Positions 1 to 8,918 of a DNA stretch of 64,000 nucleotides are shown here, one piece after another. A program made the position numbers and the translations under genes. The notes under the pieces are model-generated. The model was not told the origin of the DNA, did not search any database, and saw only the letters and a list, made by a program, of their open reading frames with translations. Location: NCBI RefSeq assembly GCF_003337575.1, contig NZ_QPJM01000011.1, positions 1 through 64,000 of the forward strand. The letters are read 5' to 3'. Each line of letters opens with the position of its first letter. Position 1 is the stretch's first letter. The stretch is from Phyllobacterium bourgognense (lineage in GTDB: Bacteria > Pseudomonadota > Alphaproteobacteria > Rhizobiales > Rhizobiaceae).

Positions 1-253
1 CCTTTCACACTTCGGCAGTTGATGACATCGAAGCGATTTGCTCCCAACTTTAGCAGAAATGCGATCAGAGACACCGACCGATTGCCATGCTGCCGTGCGG
101 CAATGCGCCTTCATGCCGGTCATAGAGGCAGTCGTTAGTCCTGCCCCAAAGCGGCCATAGCTTTTGCTCGTCGGGACGACATCTGTTCGCCAGATCGGCC
201 ACGTCAGGTCTTGATAAGGATGGAACTGTTGGCGCGAAAATAGTCAACCGTTC

Positions 254-370
254 TCATAGTGCCGCCGCCTTCTTGTGGCGACTTGCCGCGTCCCGCGCCG
301 CAGCCACGATGTGCGGATAGACACCGCATCGGCAGAGATTCTCCGCTCATGTATTCGCGGATTTCGTCTC
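254..370 (-). pseudogene. C-terminal remnant of a 2Fe-2S molybdopterin-dehydrogenase small subunit
   Basis: Read on the minus strand, one frame gives EIREYMSG and the next gives ENLCRCGVYPHIVAAAR, ending in a stop at 254-256. This is the C-terminal cluster motif (LCRCG) of xanthine/isoquinoline/aldehyde dehydrogenase iron-sulfur subunits, split by a one-base frame change near 345. An ATG at 257 overlaps the stop as ATGA and reads MRTVDYFRAN before stopping, which resembles the start of the FAD subunit that normally follows. Both genes are therefore only vestiges. The rest of the operon is not visible to the left edge. Confidence 0.55.
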
Positions 371-815
371 ATTCCCAGCGTGACCTTCGTGAATGCTGGC
401 GGCCGATATGATCTTCAACGCCCCGATCGCTCGAGTTCATATTTCGAACCCTTTAAATTTGGAATTGGGCAGCAAGCGCGAGACGAGCCTGAATTTTCCG
501 CTATCCAGCCAAAAGCTGCACGTCCTTCCGGACGCATCTCGGCCATTCAAGGACACTAGCTCAGTCATTGTTCAAGAGCCGCAATGCTGGAACATGCATT
601 ATGCTCTTTGCTTTAGTGACGGTGCCAGAGATCAGCTGGAACTATTGGTTGGTGGCTCATGAGAATCTCACTTCGAATGCCCGCCTTGAACGGATACGGA
701 CCTTCGGCTCCTGCGCTTCTGCTGTTAGTGGCTTGAATTAAAGAGCATTTCCCATGAGACCGATCTTAAACAGCAAACTGTCCCATAGCAGTGGACAGAA
801 ATCTTGGGTGCCGAC
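371..815. other. Gene-free stretch
   Basis: No reading frame here resembles a known family, has a plausible ribosome binding site and is conserved in appearance. It separates the dehydrogenase remnant from the convergent-facing LysR gene and may be further decayed sequence. Confidence 0.4.
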
Positions 816-1727
816 TCAATAAAGCTTTTGGGAAACGCGCTCGGCCATGAAATCAATGAAGGCGCGAACTTTGGGCGCTCGTGCCGACATAGGGGGCCAG
901 ACGAGCGAAACGCTGCCACGTTCGTCCGTGTAATCTGCGAGGACGGCTTGGAGACGTCCCGCCGCAATGTCTTCGCTTACGAGATAACTTGGCGCCTGAA
1001 TAATCCCCAACCCACCCAGTGCGGCGGATGCAAGTGACTCGCCGTCGTTCAAAACGACAGAGGGCTTGCTTGGCGTTGCATGGTGTGAATTCTTGAACGC
1101 CCAAACCTCCTGCCGACCGGTGGTGGGGAAACGATAATAAACACAACAATGATCATGGAGATCTGCTGGACTTTTCGGAATGCCGCGGCGGGCAAGATAT
1201 TCGGGTGAGGCGCACGTTATGAATGTGTGTGGTCCGATTCTTCGCGCGCGTAAGGTCGAGTCGTCCAGCTCCCCAAGTCGCAGCACCACGTCATATCCAC
1301 CCTCGATAATATCGACCTTCACATCATCAAGGCTGATATCGGTCGTCACCTCTGGGAAGAGGGTCCGAAAATCGAGGAGCGCCGGCATGATAATCTTGCG
1401 TCCTAAGACTGTGGGCACGCTTACCTTGAGTCGACCTCGGGGTGCCTTCTGGACCAGATGAAGCTCTTGCTCAGCATCTTTCAGTTCTTTCAAGATGCGT
1501 GCGACGTATCGGTATAGAATGTCGCCTTCGCCGGTCACGGCTAGCGATCTGGTCGTACGGTTCAACAACCGTAAACCTATACGCGCTTCAAGTCGCTCTA
1601 CCGCCTTTCCCACGGCGGATGCGGATAGGCCAAGCTTCCTTCCCGCAGCGGCGAAACTTCCGGTTTCGACGGCAACTGAGAACGCGACGAGGCCGCTGAG
1701 GGACTCTATTGAGACGATTGACGACAT
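816..1727 (-). CDS. LysR-family transcriptional regulator
   Basis: A 303-residue protein of normal LysR length. The N-terminal winged helix-turn-helix covers about residues 8-67, including LGLSASAVGKAVERLE and the LLNRTTRSL signature of the CrgA/DsdC-like LysR branch. The rest is the substrate-binding effector domain with the typical YDVVLRLGEL segment and C-terminal VRAFIDFMAER. It stands divergent to the decayed monooxygenase-type gene at 1854 and to the aldehyde dehydrogenase at 2230, so one of those is its likely target. No strong ribosome binding site precedes the ATG at 1727. The effector cannot be deduced. LysR identity is secure; the target is inference. Confidence 0.93.
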   Translation of the reverse strand: MSSIVSIESLSGLVAFSVAVETGSFAAAGRKLGLSASAVGKAVERLEARIGLRLLNRTTRSLAVTGEGDILYRYVARILKELKDAEQELHLVQKAPRGRLKVSVPTVLGRKIIMPALLDFRTLFPEVTTDISLDDVKVDIIEGGYDVVLRLGELDDSTLRARRIGPHTFITCASPEYLARRGIPKSPADLHDHCCVYYRFPTTGRQEVWAFKNSHHATPSKPSVVLNDGESLASAALGGLGIIQAPSYLVSEDIAAGRLQAVLADYTDERGSVSLVWPPMSARAPKVRAFIDFMAERVSQKLY

Positions 1728-1853
1728 TATGTCCGGTATGATGCGACGAGTGCCCCCATTCCGTCAACAGCCGCGATTCTCCAATATCAACACAGCAACT
1801 GTTCGCGCAGACCGCTACTAGAACGTCGAGCTAAGCATTGGGAGGAAGTAATC

Positions 1854-2182
1854 ATGTCTCACACTCATGCACGTGTCCCCCGTCGTTGATCATTCAACGC
1901 GCCAGGTAATGGATCAAGCAAGCAATGACAGGAATGCGGCAGGTAATATTCGAACGCCTGAAAACGACTGCGATGGTGTGGCTCGCCGTCTACCCAAGCG
2001 TCCTTCTGATTATTTGGATTGTAGGCGACTGCATGCAGGATTGGCCAATACCGCTGCGCGTACTGGGCGCAACGCTCATGGTTGTGCCAATTGTCACCAA
2101 CGTTAGCCAACCCGCAGTCAGGACAATTGTCGGCAAAATCGAACAGGTAATGGTGCAGTGGCAATCACGTAACCGGCTCTAG
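1854..2182 (+). pseudogene. Truncated ABM-superfamily membrane protein (C-terminal transmembrane part only)
   Basis: A strong ribosome binding site (GGGAGGAAG, 1840-1848) precedes an ATG at 1854 that reads MSHTHARVPRR and stops after 11 codons. An open frame from 1925 then encodes 85 residues with two membrane helices (AMVWLAVYPSVLLIIWIVG and LRVLGATLMVVPIVTNV). This pattern matches the C-terminal membrane domain that follows the antibiotic-biosynthesis-monooxygenase-like domain in proteins of that superfamily. The soluble monooxygenase-like half is missing. I infer an internal deletion that joined the original start to the tail. The 85-residue frame could still be made from 1925, but no good ribosome binding site is present there. 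Confidence 0.55.
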
Positions 2183-2229
2183 CCTCGTCCTTTCCGGACG
2201 AATACTCGAAAGTGGAAGGATCCACAGAT

Positions 2230-3708
2230 ATGACGATGCCCCTCGACAACATACCGAGCCGCAAAGCCTTCAATTGGATCAGCGGATCTCAATGCCAAGA
2301 AGGTCAGTTGAAACAGTCAATAGACCCAGCGACTTATAACGTAATCGGCCATTACCCCGACTACGGCCTTGAGGCAGCGAAATTTGCGGTGGTAGCAGCC
2401 TCTAAAGCCTTTCGCGAAACAATGTGGGCGCATGATCATGAATTACGGGCTCGTGTGCTCGACCAACTAGCGTGCGCCTTCGAACGCAATCGCGACAGAC
2501 TACTCGAAATTCTGTCGTTGGAGAACGGCAAGGTAAAGGCTGAAGCTGCATTCGAGCTGGACATGGTTGCGAGCAAACTCCGCTACTCGGCAGCCACTGC
2601 CTTGGTCGAAGGTGGACGGGCATTGACACCAAAGCCCGGGAGCATCTCCGTGATCCTTCGGCAACCGATGGGAGTCGCGGCGGTCATTGCACCTTGGAAC
2701 TCTCCGGTTATTCTGACGATCCGATCACTCGCCCCAGCGCTCGCTGCTGGTTGCACCACCGTCATCAAACTCCCGGCACAAGTCGCACAGACGGCGAGCG
2801 TCATGGCCGAGATTATGGCGGAAGCAGAGGATCTTCCGAATGGCGTGATCAATCTGTTTTTCGAAAGCGGTCCTGAGGGCTCCGCTTATCTCGTGGACTC
2901 GCCGGAGGTTCCGGTCGTCAGTTTCACCGGATCTACCCGTACCGGCCGAGCCATTAGCAGCGCCGGCGCGAGGTACCTCAAACGTTTCGGAATGGAGCTC
3001 GGCGGTAAGACGCCGATGATCGTCTTTGACGATGCAGACCTTGGTGCCGCCTTGCCGGTACTGGAAAAGGCGCTGACTGTCTTCAGCGGTCAGTTCTGCA
3101 TGACGGGGTCCCGCTTGCTCGTGCAGGATGGAAAATATGAGGCCGTGCGCAACGGCTTGGCGGAGAGATTGCGCAACGTCAAGGTTGGCCCAGCCGCCGA
3201 CCCCGCCAGCGATATGGGCCCGCTGATCGACCGCGCTAACGTTGCGCGAGTCGATGGTGTGGTCGAGGCCGCTATCGCAGCCGGCGCGAAGGTCGTCGAG
3301 CGTGGCGGCCCCATCAATGTGGGTCCCCTTGCAAACGGCGCTTTCTTTCGCCCGGCCCTTCTGGAAGTCTCCGACAACAGTCTTGCTATCGTACAGGAGG
3401 AGACTTTTGGTCCAGTGCTGACGATTCAGCGGTTCTCTGACGAGGCGGAAGCGATCCGACTTGCCAACGACAATGAGTACGGACTGTCGGCCAGCATCTG
3501 GACACGCGATGTAGATCGATCCTTGCGCGTCGCGCAGGCGCTCGAAGCGGGCTCGGTATGGATCAATGACTGGGCGAAGGTCTACGACGGTACCGAGGAG
3601 GGCGGATTCAAGCAGTCTGGCGTTGGCCGCTTGAACGGTCTGGCCGCGCTGGACGATTTCATCGAACACAAGCACATCGCGCTCAAGCCGGGCTTGGCGC
3701 AACGATGA
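2230..3708 (+). CDS. NAD(P)-dependent aldehyde dehydrogenase
   Basis: A 492-residue member of the aldehyde dehydrogenase superfamily, of the usual length, oxidising an aldehyde to the carboxylic acid with NAD(P). The general-base glutamate lies in MELGGKTP (about residue 256) and the catalytic cysteine in SGQFCMTGSRLL (about residue 290). The cofactor segment PWNSPVILTIRSLAPALAAG and the SFTGSTRTGR loop are intact. I place the start at the ATG at 2230 because GGAAGGA (2214-2220) is well spaced for it; an in-frame GTG at 2212 would lie upstream of that site. An NTF2-like gene follows after 40 bases and is probably co-transcribed. The aldehyde substrate is not evident. Confidence 0.95.
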   Translation: MTMPLDNIPSRKAFNWISGSQCQEGQLKQSIDPATYNVIGHYPDYGLEAAKFAVVAASKAFRETMWAHDHELRARVLDQLACAFERNRDRLLEILSLENGKVKAEAAFELDMVASKLRYSAATALVEGGRALTPKPGSISVILRQPMGVAAVIAPWNSPVILTIRSLAPALAAGCTTVIKLPAQVAQTASVMAEIMAEAEDLPNGVINLFFESGPEGSAYLVDSPEVPVVSFTGSTRTGRAISSAGARYLKRFGMELGGKTPMIVFDDADLGAALPVLEKALTVFSGQFCMTGSRLLVQDGKYEAVRNGLAERLRNVKVGPAADPASDMGPLIDRANVARVDGVVEAAIAAGAKVVERGGPINVGPLANGAFFRPALLEVSDNSLAIVQEETFGPVLTIQRFSDEAEAIRLANDNEYGLSASIWTRDVDRSLRVAQALEAGSVWINDWAKVYDGTEEGGFKQSGVGRLNGLAALDDFIEHKHIALKPGLAQR

Positions 3709-3748
3709 CACCTCAATTCCCAAAGTCACTTAAAAGGAGGAATATACG

Positions 3749-4258
3749 ATGTCTATCAATGCGCACGCTAAGAAGTTGTCTGAAGCCGAGCCTGCATCCC
3801 CGACGTCACCGTTAGGGGTATTGCAGTCGATCCTGTCGAACCCGACTGACCTGGATTTCGTAAAACAATTCACGACGGACGATTTCATTTATGTTTCGCT
3901 GAACTATGAGCACGCGGAGCTGAAGCGGATCATGCCTTGGGCCGGTACCAACGAAGGTACCGAAGGGCTGGTTCAGACTTTTATCGATGTCGGCCGTTAC
4001 TGGACGACAGACAACTTCGAAATTCAGGACAGCTTCGAAAATAAGAACGGAGCAGCGATCTTCGGCACGTTCACCTACACATCAAACGTTTTGGGCAAAA
4101 CGGTGACGTCGCCCTTTTCGGTTCTGGCGCGCGGTGAGAACGGCAAGCTGTCTTATGTGCAGTTTATGGAAGATACTTTCGCAACGGTCCGCAGTTTCAG
4201 AAACGGCGGCGAGTATTCCATCAAAGCGAATCCAGACGGGTCCGAAATCACTGTCTGA
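3749..4258 (+). CDS. NTF2-like (SnoaL-type) protein
   Basis: A 169-residue soluble protein preceded by a very good ribosome binding site (AAAAGGAGGA). The pattern of an early helix (VKQFTTDDFIYVSLN), a mid GTNEGTEGLVQTFIDVGRYW stretch and later beta strands ending in KLSYVQFMEDTFATVRSFR is that of the NTF2/SnoaL cone fold. Such proteins act as small hydrolases, isomerases or binding proteins; the sequence does not identify a ligand. The gene lies 40 bases after the aldehyde dehydrogenase on the same strand, so the two likely form an operon. A function in handling or sensing the same substrate is inference. Confidence 0.8.
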   Translation: MSINAHAKKLSEAEPASPTSPLGVLQSILSNPTDLDFVKQFTTDDFIYVSLNYEHAELKRIMPWAGTNEGTEGLVQTFIDVGRYWTTDNFEIQDSFENKNGAAIFGTFTYTSNVLGKTVTSPFSVLARGENGKLSYVQFMEDTFATVRSFRNGGEYSIKANPDGSEITV

Positions 4259-4393
4259 ATGTAGGTCTGCCTCGCGGCAACGATCACTAACTTGATGTAA
4301 TAGGTTTCGGGCAGCAAGTAATCGCTAGCGAATTGAACGAAACTTCGGTCAGTTTTCGGCAAAACAACGCCGAAAAAACAATCCTGATCCTGC

Positions 4394-4639
4394 ATGCGCT
4401 TGCTCACCTCTCGCAGGAGCGATGGCGCCTATGGCTGCGGCGTGACCGAGGATTCTGCTGATCCGCAAAAGATGGTCGAATGGTTCATGGTCGAGTCCGG
4501 GGCGAAGCACCTGCGCCAGCACAAACGGGTTTCGCAGGCCGATGCCGACCTCCAGGCCAAGGTACTTGCCTACCACTCGGGTCCCGACAGGCCTGTTGTT
4601 CGCCGTTTCCTGGCGATCAACCGGCCGGGCAAAGCCTGA
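4394..4639 (+). pseudogene. C-terminal remnant of an MFS_3-type transporter
   Basis: The frame contains DSADPQKMVEWFMVESGAKH followed by LRQHKRVSQADADLQAKVL and a RPVVRRFLAIN tail. This is the soluble C-terminal extension that follows the twelve-helix domain in MFS_3 (transmembrane secretion effector/enterobactin-exporter-like) permeases. No membrane helices precede it, and sequence upstream has no matching frame. It is therefore a stub left by deletion of the transporter body. It ends with a normal stop, and a perfect stem-loop follows at 4666-4689 that may have been its terminator. Confidence 0.65.
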
Positions 4640-4665
4640 TACGAAGCCGTCTTTGGCAGGATCAA

Positions 4666-4689
4666 GGTCCTCCCAAGAGCGGGAGGACC
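4666..4689. repeat. Perfect 9-bp stem-loop
   Basis: GGTCCTCCC, a six-base loop, then GGGAGGACC. It lies just downstream of the transporter stub and has no T-run, so it is at best a weak terminator. It could equally be a leftover of the deleted region. Confidence 0.5.
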
Positions 4690-4755
4690 GGCAATACGGC
4701 AGTGCAACGTAGTGGCAGTCCTGCAGAGAACTACAGTGACTGGGTTTTTTGACAA

Positions 4756-5564
4756 TTAAATATCGATATCAGGGACCCCGATGCCGCCAGGGTCATGCAG
4801 TTCGTCCACGTAACAGGGATATTCCTGCCGCTGTCGGGCAGAAACCTGCGCATTAATGTCGATTAGCATGATGGAAGAACTGGTTTCTGTCCGCCCAGCC
4901 AGATCGCCCCGGGGGTGATGGCGAAGCCGCCTCCGCCGAAGCGTGGACCATCCGTAGAATGCCCGACCCTGTTCGAACTTACGACGTAACTCCCAGAGAC
5001 GATTGAGGCCATCTTGCCGGCAGTTATCCAGCTTTCGTGGGCAGAACCGGTCGCCCGAGGAACGGCAATCAAATCGGCTCCGCATCGGCCGTATTGTCTG
5101 GCATGTTCGTTGAACATGAGTTCGGTATACAAAAGGACGCCTACACCTAGCCCGCAAATATTCTGGATGTTGAAGCGCCCATCGCCTCGACTGAACCAGG
5201 ACACCTCGGACCAACCAGGCTCCTGCGGAAGGTAGGTCTTCGTATGCAGGGGGCGAACCTCGCCGTTCTCGATGACGATCGCCTCATTGGCAAGGCTGTC
5301 GGCGAGCAGCATTGGACGGCTTGTTATAACAGCCGGAATGTTCAGCGCAGCGAGAGCAGCGGTTCCAGCTTCGTGGATCTCAACACTTTGCTGTGCGTCC
5401 TCGACTACGAAATCATTCTTTCGAGCCAGCCACTGACCGAAAGGCATCTCATTCAGCAACAGTATATCGGGCCTGCACTTGCCAATAGCTTGGGCAAATT
5501 GCTCCCACGCCGGTCCATGCGGCTGCAAGCCATCGGTCATTTCGACGTAAGCACAAACAGGCAT
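4756..5564 (-). pseudogene. Carbon-nitrogen hydrolase (nitrilase family), frameshifted and lacking the catalytic cysteine
   Basis: The ATG at 5564 has GGAGG at good distance. The first frame shows nitrilase landmarks: the glutamate in LLLNEMPFG and the lysine in PLHTKTYLPQEPG. The position of the third catalytic residue reads GVLLYTELMFNE, where family members have a cysteine (as in C-T-E-L-M-F-x-E); here a TAT tyrosine codon replaces it. The frame then breaks in the run CCCCCGGGG near 4910: the continuing protein PRGDLAGRTETSSSIMLIDI is in another frame and ends at 4756. One missing base explains this. The two defects together argue for true loss of function. Family assignment is firm; the former substrate is unknown. 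Confidence 0.75.
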
Positions 5565-5699
5565 TATTATCCTCCACCTCAAGGGATTGAGCTTAGTACT
5601 TGGCGTAGGGTCAAGTTCCAGGGCTGCCATGAGCTTCCCGATGGACGGACGGGTATTCTCAATGCGGTAGCGGATACGGTAACCGGCACGGCTTAGGCG

Positions 5700-6266
5700 T
5701 TATCGGCTAGGCATTGACTTCGCAGCGGCTGCATTTTTAGCTTCTTCGATGGAAAGGCGAACCGCTCGTTTCATGGCATCCTTCTCGCCGAATATCGCAA
5801 CAAAGGCCGTGGCACCTTCCAAACGGGCTAACGTGTCAGTCGCAATATCGCGAGCTACATCGACAGGCATGGCGCGGGACAGGATGCTCGACAGATGATC
5901 GCGATGCGCTTGAAAAAATGCTCGAACGGCATGCTTCGCAATCGGGGTCTCGTCACTTGTGCCGTAGGCTAGATGCAGACCTACGCATCTGCCGCGATCA
6001 GTGAGAGTGGTCGCGATAAATTCGATGACCTCGACGAATTCATCATCCCATTGCCCGGAGGCTGAGACTCTTTGACCGAATGTCTCTTGCAAAGTGAGAT
6101 CAAGTACCGCCGGAACGAGAGCTTCCTTATTGGGGAAGCGGACGTACAGCGATGATTTCTTCAGGCCCACGGCATCCGCGAGGTCATTCATCGACGCGCC
6201 TGCATACCCTCTTGATCGAAACAACTCCCTCGCAGTCGATACGATCGTTTCTCTCATGACTTTCAT
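5700..6266 (-). CDS. TetR/AcrR-family repressor
   Basis: A 188-residue TetR-type regulator. The N-terminal helix-turn-helix is clear (TARELFRSRGYAGASMNDLA, then VGLKKSSLYVRFPNKEALV, residues about 8-48). The remainder is the all-helical ligand-binding domain. GGGAGAAG precedes the ATG at 6266. The gene is divergent from the hydrolase at 6401, and the 134-base gap contains a promoter with a TetR-like dyad between its -35 and -10 boxes. Autoregulation and repression of the hydrolase/SDR/RidA set are therefore likely. The inducer is unknown. Confidence 0.93.
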   Translation of the reverse strand: MKVMRETIVSTARELFRSRGYAGASMNDLADAVGLKKSSLYVRFPNKEALVPAVLDLTLQETFGQRVSASGQWDDEFVEVIEFIATTLTDRGRCVGLHLAYGTSDETPIAKHAVRAFFQAHRDHLSSILSRAMPVDVARDIATDTLARLEGATAFVAIFGEKDAMKRAVRLSIEEAKNAAAAKSMPSR

Positions 6267-6319
6267 ACGTCTTCTCCCGAGCCAGGGTTCTCCGCCCTTG
6301 ATACAGGAAATCTAAAGGG

Positions 6320-6347
6320 TTGACAACCGACCGTTCGGTCGTATTTT
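6320..6347 (+). promoter_or_regulatory. Promoter with embedded TetR-type operator
   Basis: TTGACA (6320-6325) and TATTTT (6342-6347) are separated by 16 bases. The spacer holds the inverted repeat CGACCG-TT-CGGTCG (6328-6341), a form common in TetR operators. Binding there would block polymerase. It drives the hydrolase at 6401; the adjacent tetR gene is the expected regulator. Confidence 0.7.
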
Positions 6348-6400
6348 TACTTTCATTCGCGACTGTTGGTTTATCGAATCCTTTGAGAAGGAGTTCTAAA

Positions 6401-7258
6401 ATGGCCGTAAGCTACAAAACGCAAAAGGTACAAGACGTGGAGGTTTTCTACAGAGAGGCCGGTTCAAAGGAAGCGCCAGTCCTTCTTCTGCTCCACGGTT
6501 TTCCGTCATCCAGCCACATGTTCCGTGATCTGATCCCGCTGTTGGCAGATCGATACCGCGTCATCGCACCAGACCTTCCCGGGTTCGGTCGAACGAATTC
6601 ACCTGCACGAGGAGAATTCCCTTACACATTCGATAAACTCGCCGCTGTCATGACGGGCTTCACAGAGGCACTCGGCCTCATCCGCTATGCACTTTACGTT
6701 TTCGACTACGGTGCACCGATCGGGTTCAGGATGGCGACGGCCAATCCGGACCGAATCTCCGCCATCATCAGCCAGAATGGCAACGCCTACATCGAAGGGT
6801 TCGGCGATGCATGGACTGCGTGGGAGGCATATTGGCGTGACCCCTCCGCTCAAAACAGAGAGGCATGCCGGGCATCTCTGTCTCCTGAGGTGATCGAAAA
6901 CTGGCAATACCGCACCGGGACATCAAAGGAGCGTCTTTCACCCGATGGTTATCAACTTGATATCGCGTTCATGTCGCGGCCGGGTGCTGAAGACATTCAA
7001 CTGGATCTAATCCTCGACTACAGAACAAACATTGACCGGTATCCGGAGTTTCAGGCGTATTTTCGGGATCACCAACCACCGTTCCTGGCGGTCTGGGGCA
7101 GACATGATCCAGCATTCGTACCCGCGGGTGCCGAGGCCTATAAGCGTGACCTGCCCACCGCGGAGGTCCATCTGCTCGATACCGGCCATTTTGCCTTGGA
7201 AACACATGCGGATGAGATCGCTCAGTTCATCCGGAGCTTCCTGATCAGACATTTCTAA
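6401..7258 (+). CDS. Alpha/beta hydrolase, haloalkane dehalogenase/epoxide hydrolase type
   Basis: A 285-residue alpha/beta hydrolase. The oxyanion motif LLLHGFPSSS sits near residue 34. The nucleophile elbow reads VFDYGAPIGFRMA, giving an aspartate (about residue 102) rather than serine, as in haloalkane/haloacetate dehalogenases and epoxide hydrolases. The acid is likely in WGRHDPAFVP and the histidine in DTGHFALETH. The ATG at 6401 is chosen because GAGAAGGAG lies just upstream; the frame extends to 6320 but that would overlap the promoter. It is the first gene after the TetR operator. Dehalogenation or epoxide opening is a family-based suggestion; the substrate is unknown. Confidence 0.88.
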   Translation: MAVSYKTQKVQDVEVFYREAGSKEAPVLLLLHGFPSSSHMFRDLIPLLADRYRVIAPDLPGFGRTNSPARGEFPYTFDKLAAVMTGFTEALGLIRYALYVFDYGAPIGFRMATANPDRISAIISQNGNAYIEGFGDAWTAWEAYWRDPSAQNREACRASLSPEVIENWQYRTGTSKERLSPDGYQLDIAFMSRPGAEDIQLDLILDYRTNIDRYPEFQAYFRDHQPPFLAVWGRHDPAFVPAGAEAYKRDLPTAEVHLLDTGHFALETHADEIAQFIRSFLIRHF

Positions 7259-7523
7259 GCTCGATACGACGCTGTCGTCGTCGGGCTTGGCTCAAGTGGC
7301 CACTGAAAAGGGACAATCGCGAAGCTTCACGGGGAGGACAGGTACGGGTTTTACGACTTATTCCAAGTGTTCCTGTTCAAGCAACGGAGTTTTGCACGCC
7401 TGGCACCTACAGGATGCCAGCAATCCCCGCGAAATAGTATTCGCTTGTTCGGTTGGATCCGACGGTGTCCTTCGAAAATAACTTGAAACACATCAACTTA
7501 TCCTGGTGGAAAGGAACGGATAC

Positions 7524-8264
7524 ATGATCAATCTTGAAGGCAAACGCGCACTGGTAACTGGCGGGTCGCGAGGCATTGGTGCTGCGATCGCATTGGCGCT
7601 GGCAGAAAACGGCGCAGATGTCGCGTTCACCTACCAACGCTCCGCCGAAAAGGCCTCGAAGGTAACCGAAGCGATAAAAAAGATGGGGCGTCGCGTGGCT
7701 GCAATCCAAGCGGACAGCGCCGACCCCGAGGCAATTGCTAGCTCAGTAAGCGAGGCCGTCTCCGCTTTGGGCGGGCTGGACATCCTCGTGAACAGCGCCG
7801 CGATTGGCCACAACGGCATGATCGTCGACCTGGATGTCTCAGCGTATCAGACCTTGATGGATGTCAATGTACGAGCTCCGGTCCTGTTCGCGAAAGCCGT
7901 CATCCCGCATCTCGGCAAAGGCAGCCGCATCGTCACAATCGGCTCGGCTCTGGGCGAGCGGGTACCGTTTCCCGGCATAACACCCTATGCAATGTCCAAA
8001 GCAGCACTCACATCCTTCACACGCGGTCTTTCGCGTGAACTTGGTCCAAGTGGTATCACCGTCAATCTCGTGCAACCCGGAGCAACCGATACTGAAAGCA
8101 ACCCGGCGGACGGCCCGGCTGCAGACTTGCAGAAAAGCTTGACCTCCTTGGGACGCTACGGCGAACCGCGGGAGATTGCCAACGCTGTGGTATTTCTCGC
8201 AAGCCCGGCCGCGAGTGTCATCACGGGCGCTATTCTCACCGCAGACGGCGGTGCAATCGCCTGA
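7524..8264 (+). CDS. Short-chain dehydrogenase/reductase (FabG-like)
   Basis: A 246-residue classical SDR using NAD(P). The cofactor motif TGGSRGIG is near residues 10-17, DILVNSA follows, and the catalytic pair is Y155/K159 in YAMSK, with the serine in TIGSALGERVPF. AAAGGA lies eight to nine bases before the ATG at 7524. It follows the dehalogenase-like hydrolase on the same strand and probably belongs to the same TetR regulon. A clear paralogue lies at 45378-46115, also beside a TetR gene and sharing long identical stretches such as LDVNVRAP-type and SLTSLGR(Y/F)GEPRE. The substrate is not determined by the sequence. Confidence 0.92.
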   Translation: MINLEGKRALVTGGSRGIGAAIALALAENGADVAFTYQRSAEKASKVTEAIKKMGRRVAAIQADSADPEAIASSVSEAVSALGGLDILVNSAAIGHNGMIVDLDVSAYQTLMDVNVRAPVLFAKAVIPHLGKGSRIVTIGSALGERVPFPGITPYAMSKAALTSFTRGLSRELGPSGITVNLVQPGATDTESNPADGPAADLQKSLTSLGRYGEPREIANAVVFLASPAASVITGAILTADGGAIA

Positions 8265-8391
8265 CTTGCTCGTGCAAGATTCTGATGGAGCGATGGTGCC
8301 CACCTTTTCGATCGCCCGGACTAACCGGCAACACACCATTTCGGTGGGCGCCATCTCCATGCTTATACCTTCCTCACAATAGGAGACCTCA

Positions 8392-8793
8392 ATGGCAAAG
8401 CCTGAACTTTTCGTCACGCCCGGGTACGGGCAGAAATTCCATGAGCTTTTGCACTTTTCACAAGCGCTCAAGATTGGTGATCGCATCGAGATCTCCGGCC
8501 AGGGCGGATGGAACGATGAACTCGAAATTCCGGAGTCAATCGTGACCGAGATCGAGAGAGCATTTGAGAATGTCCGGCGAACCTTGGCCACTGCTGGCGC
8601 GGACTGGAAGGATGTCGTCCATGTCAACTCTTATCACGTCGGAGGCTTTCCACCGATCGTGAACGAAACGATTGCCGGTCTTTTCCGTGAGTACATGCCC
8701 GATCGAGCCCCGATCTGGACGCAGACCGGTGTGGAAGCCCTTGGGCTCCCCGCCATGCGAATTGAGATCCGTGTCACTGCCATCCTGGAATGA
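8392..8793 (+). CDS. RidA (YjgF/UK114) family protein
   Basis: A 133-residue member of the RidA family, which hydrolyses reactive enamine/imine intermediates or performs related chemistry. The family layout is present: GDRIEISGQGGW, the helix ESIVTEIERAFENVRRTLATA, VNSYHVG and the C-terminal ALGLPAMRIEIRVTAI strand with the conserved arginine near residue 123. AGGAGA precedes the ATG. It is the third gene of the putative TetR-controlled set. RidA relatives accompany many catabolic operons, so a supporting role for the neighbouring SDR and hydrolase is plausible but inferred. Confidence 0.92.
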   Translation: MAKPELFVTPGYGQKFHELLHFSQALKIGDRIEISGQGGWNDELEIPESIVTEIERAFENVRRTLATAGADWKDVVHVNSYHVGGFPPIVNETIAGLFREYMPDRAPIWTQTGVEALGLPAMRIEIRVTAILE

Positions 8794-8918
8794 CTCTGGC
8801 GCCTACCACGGCTGCATTACGATGCAAAGGCTAGTCGCGTTTAGCAACGACCGCCCCATGGCCAAAGCCTGTGACCGCCTTAAAGCGATCAGAATCTCAG
8901 CCTCCCAAGGAGAATGTA

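Noticed and set aside
2725-3729. A 334-residue open frame antisense to the aldehyde dehydrogenase
   Set aside because: It has no family resemblance and mirrors the codon pattern of a certain gene on the other strand.
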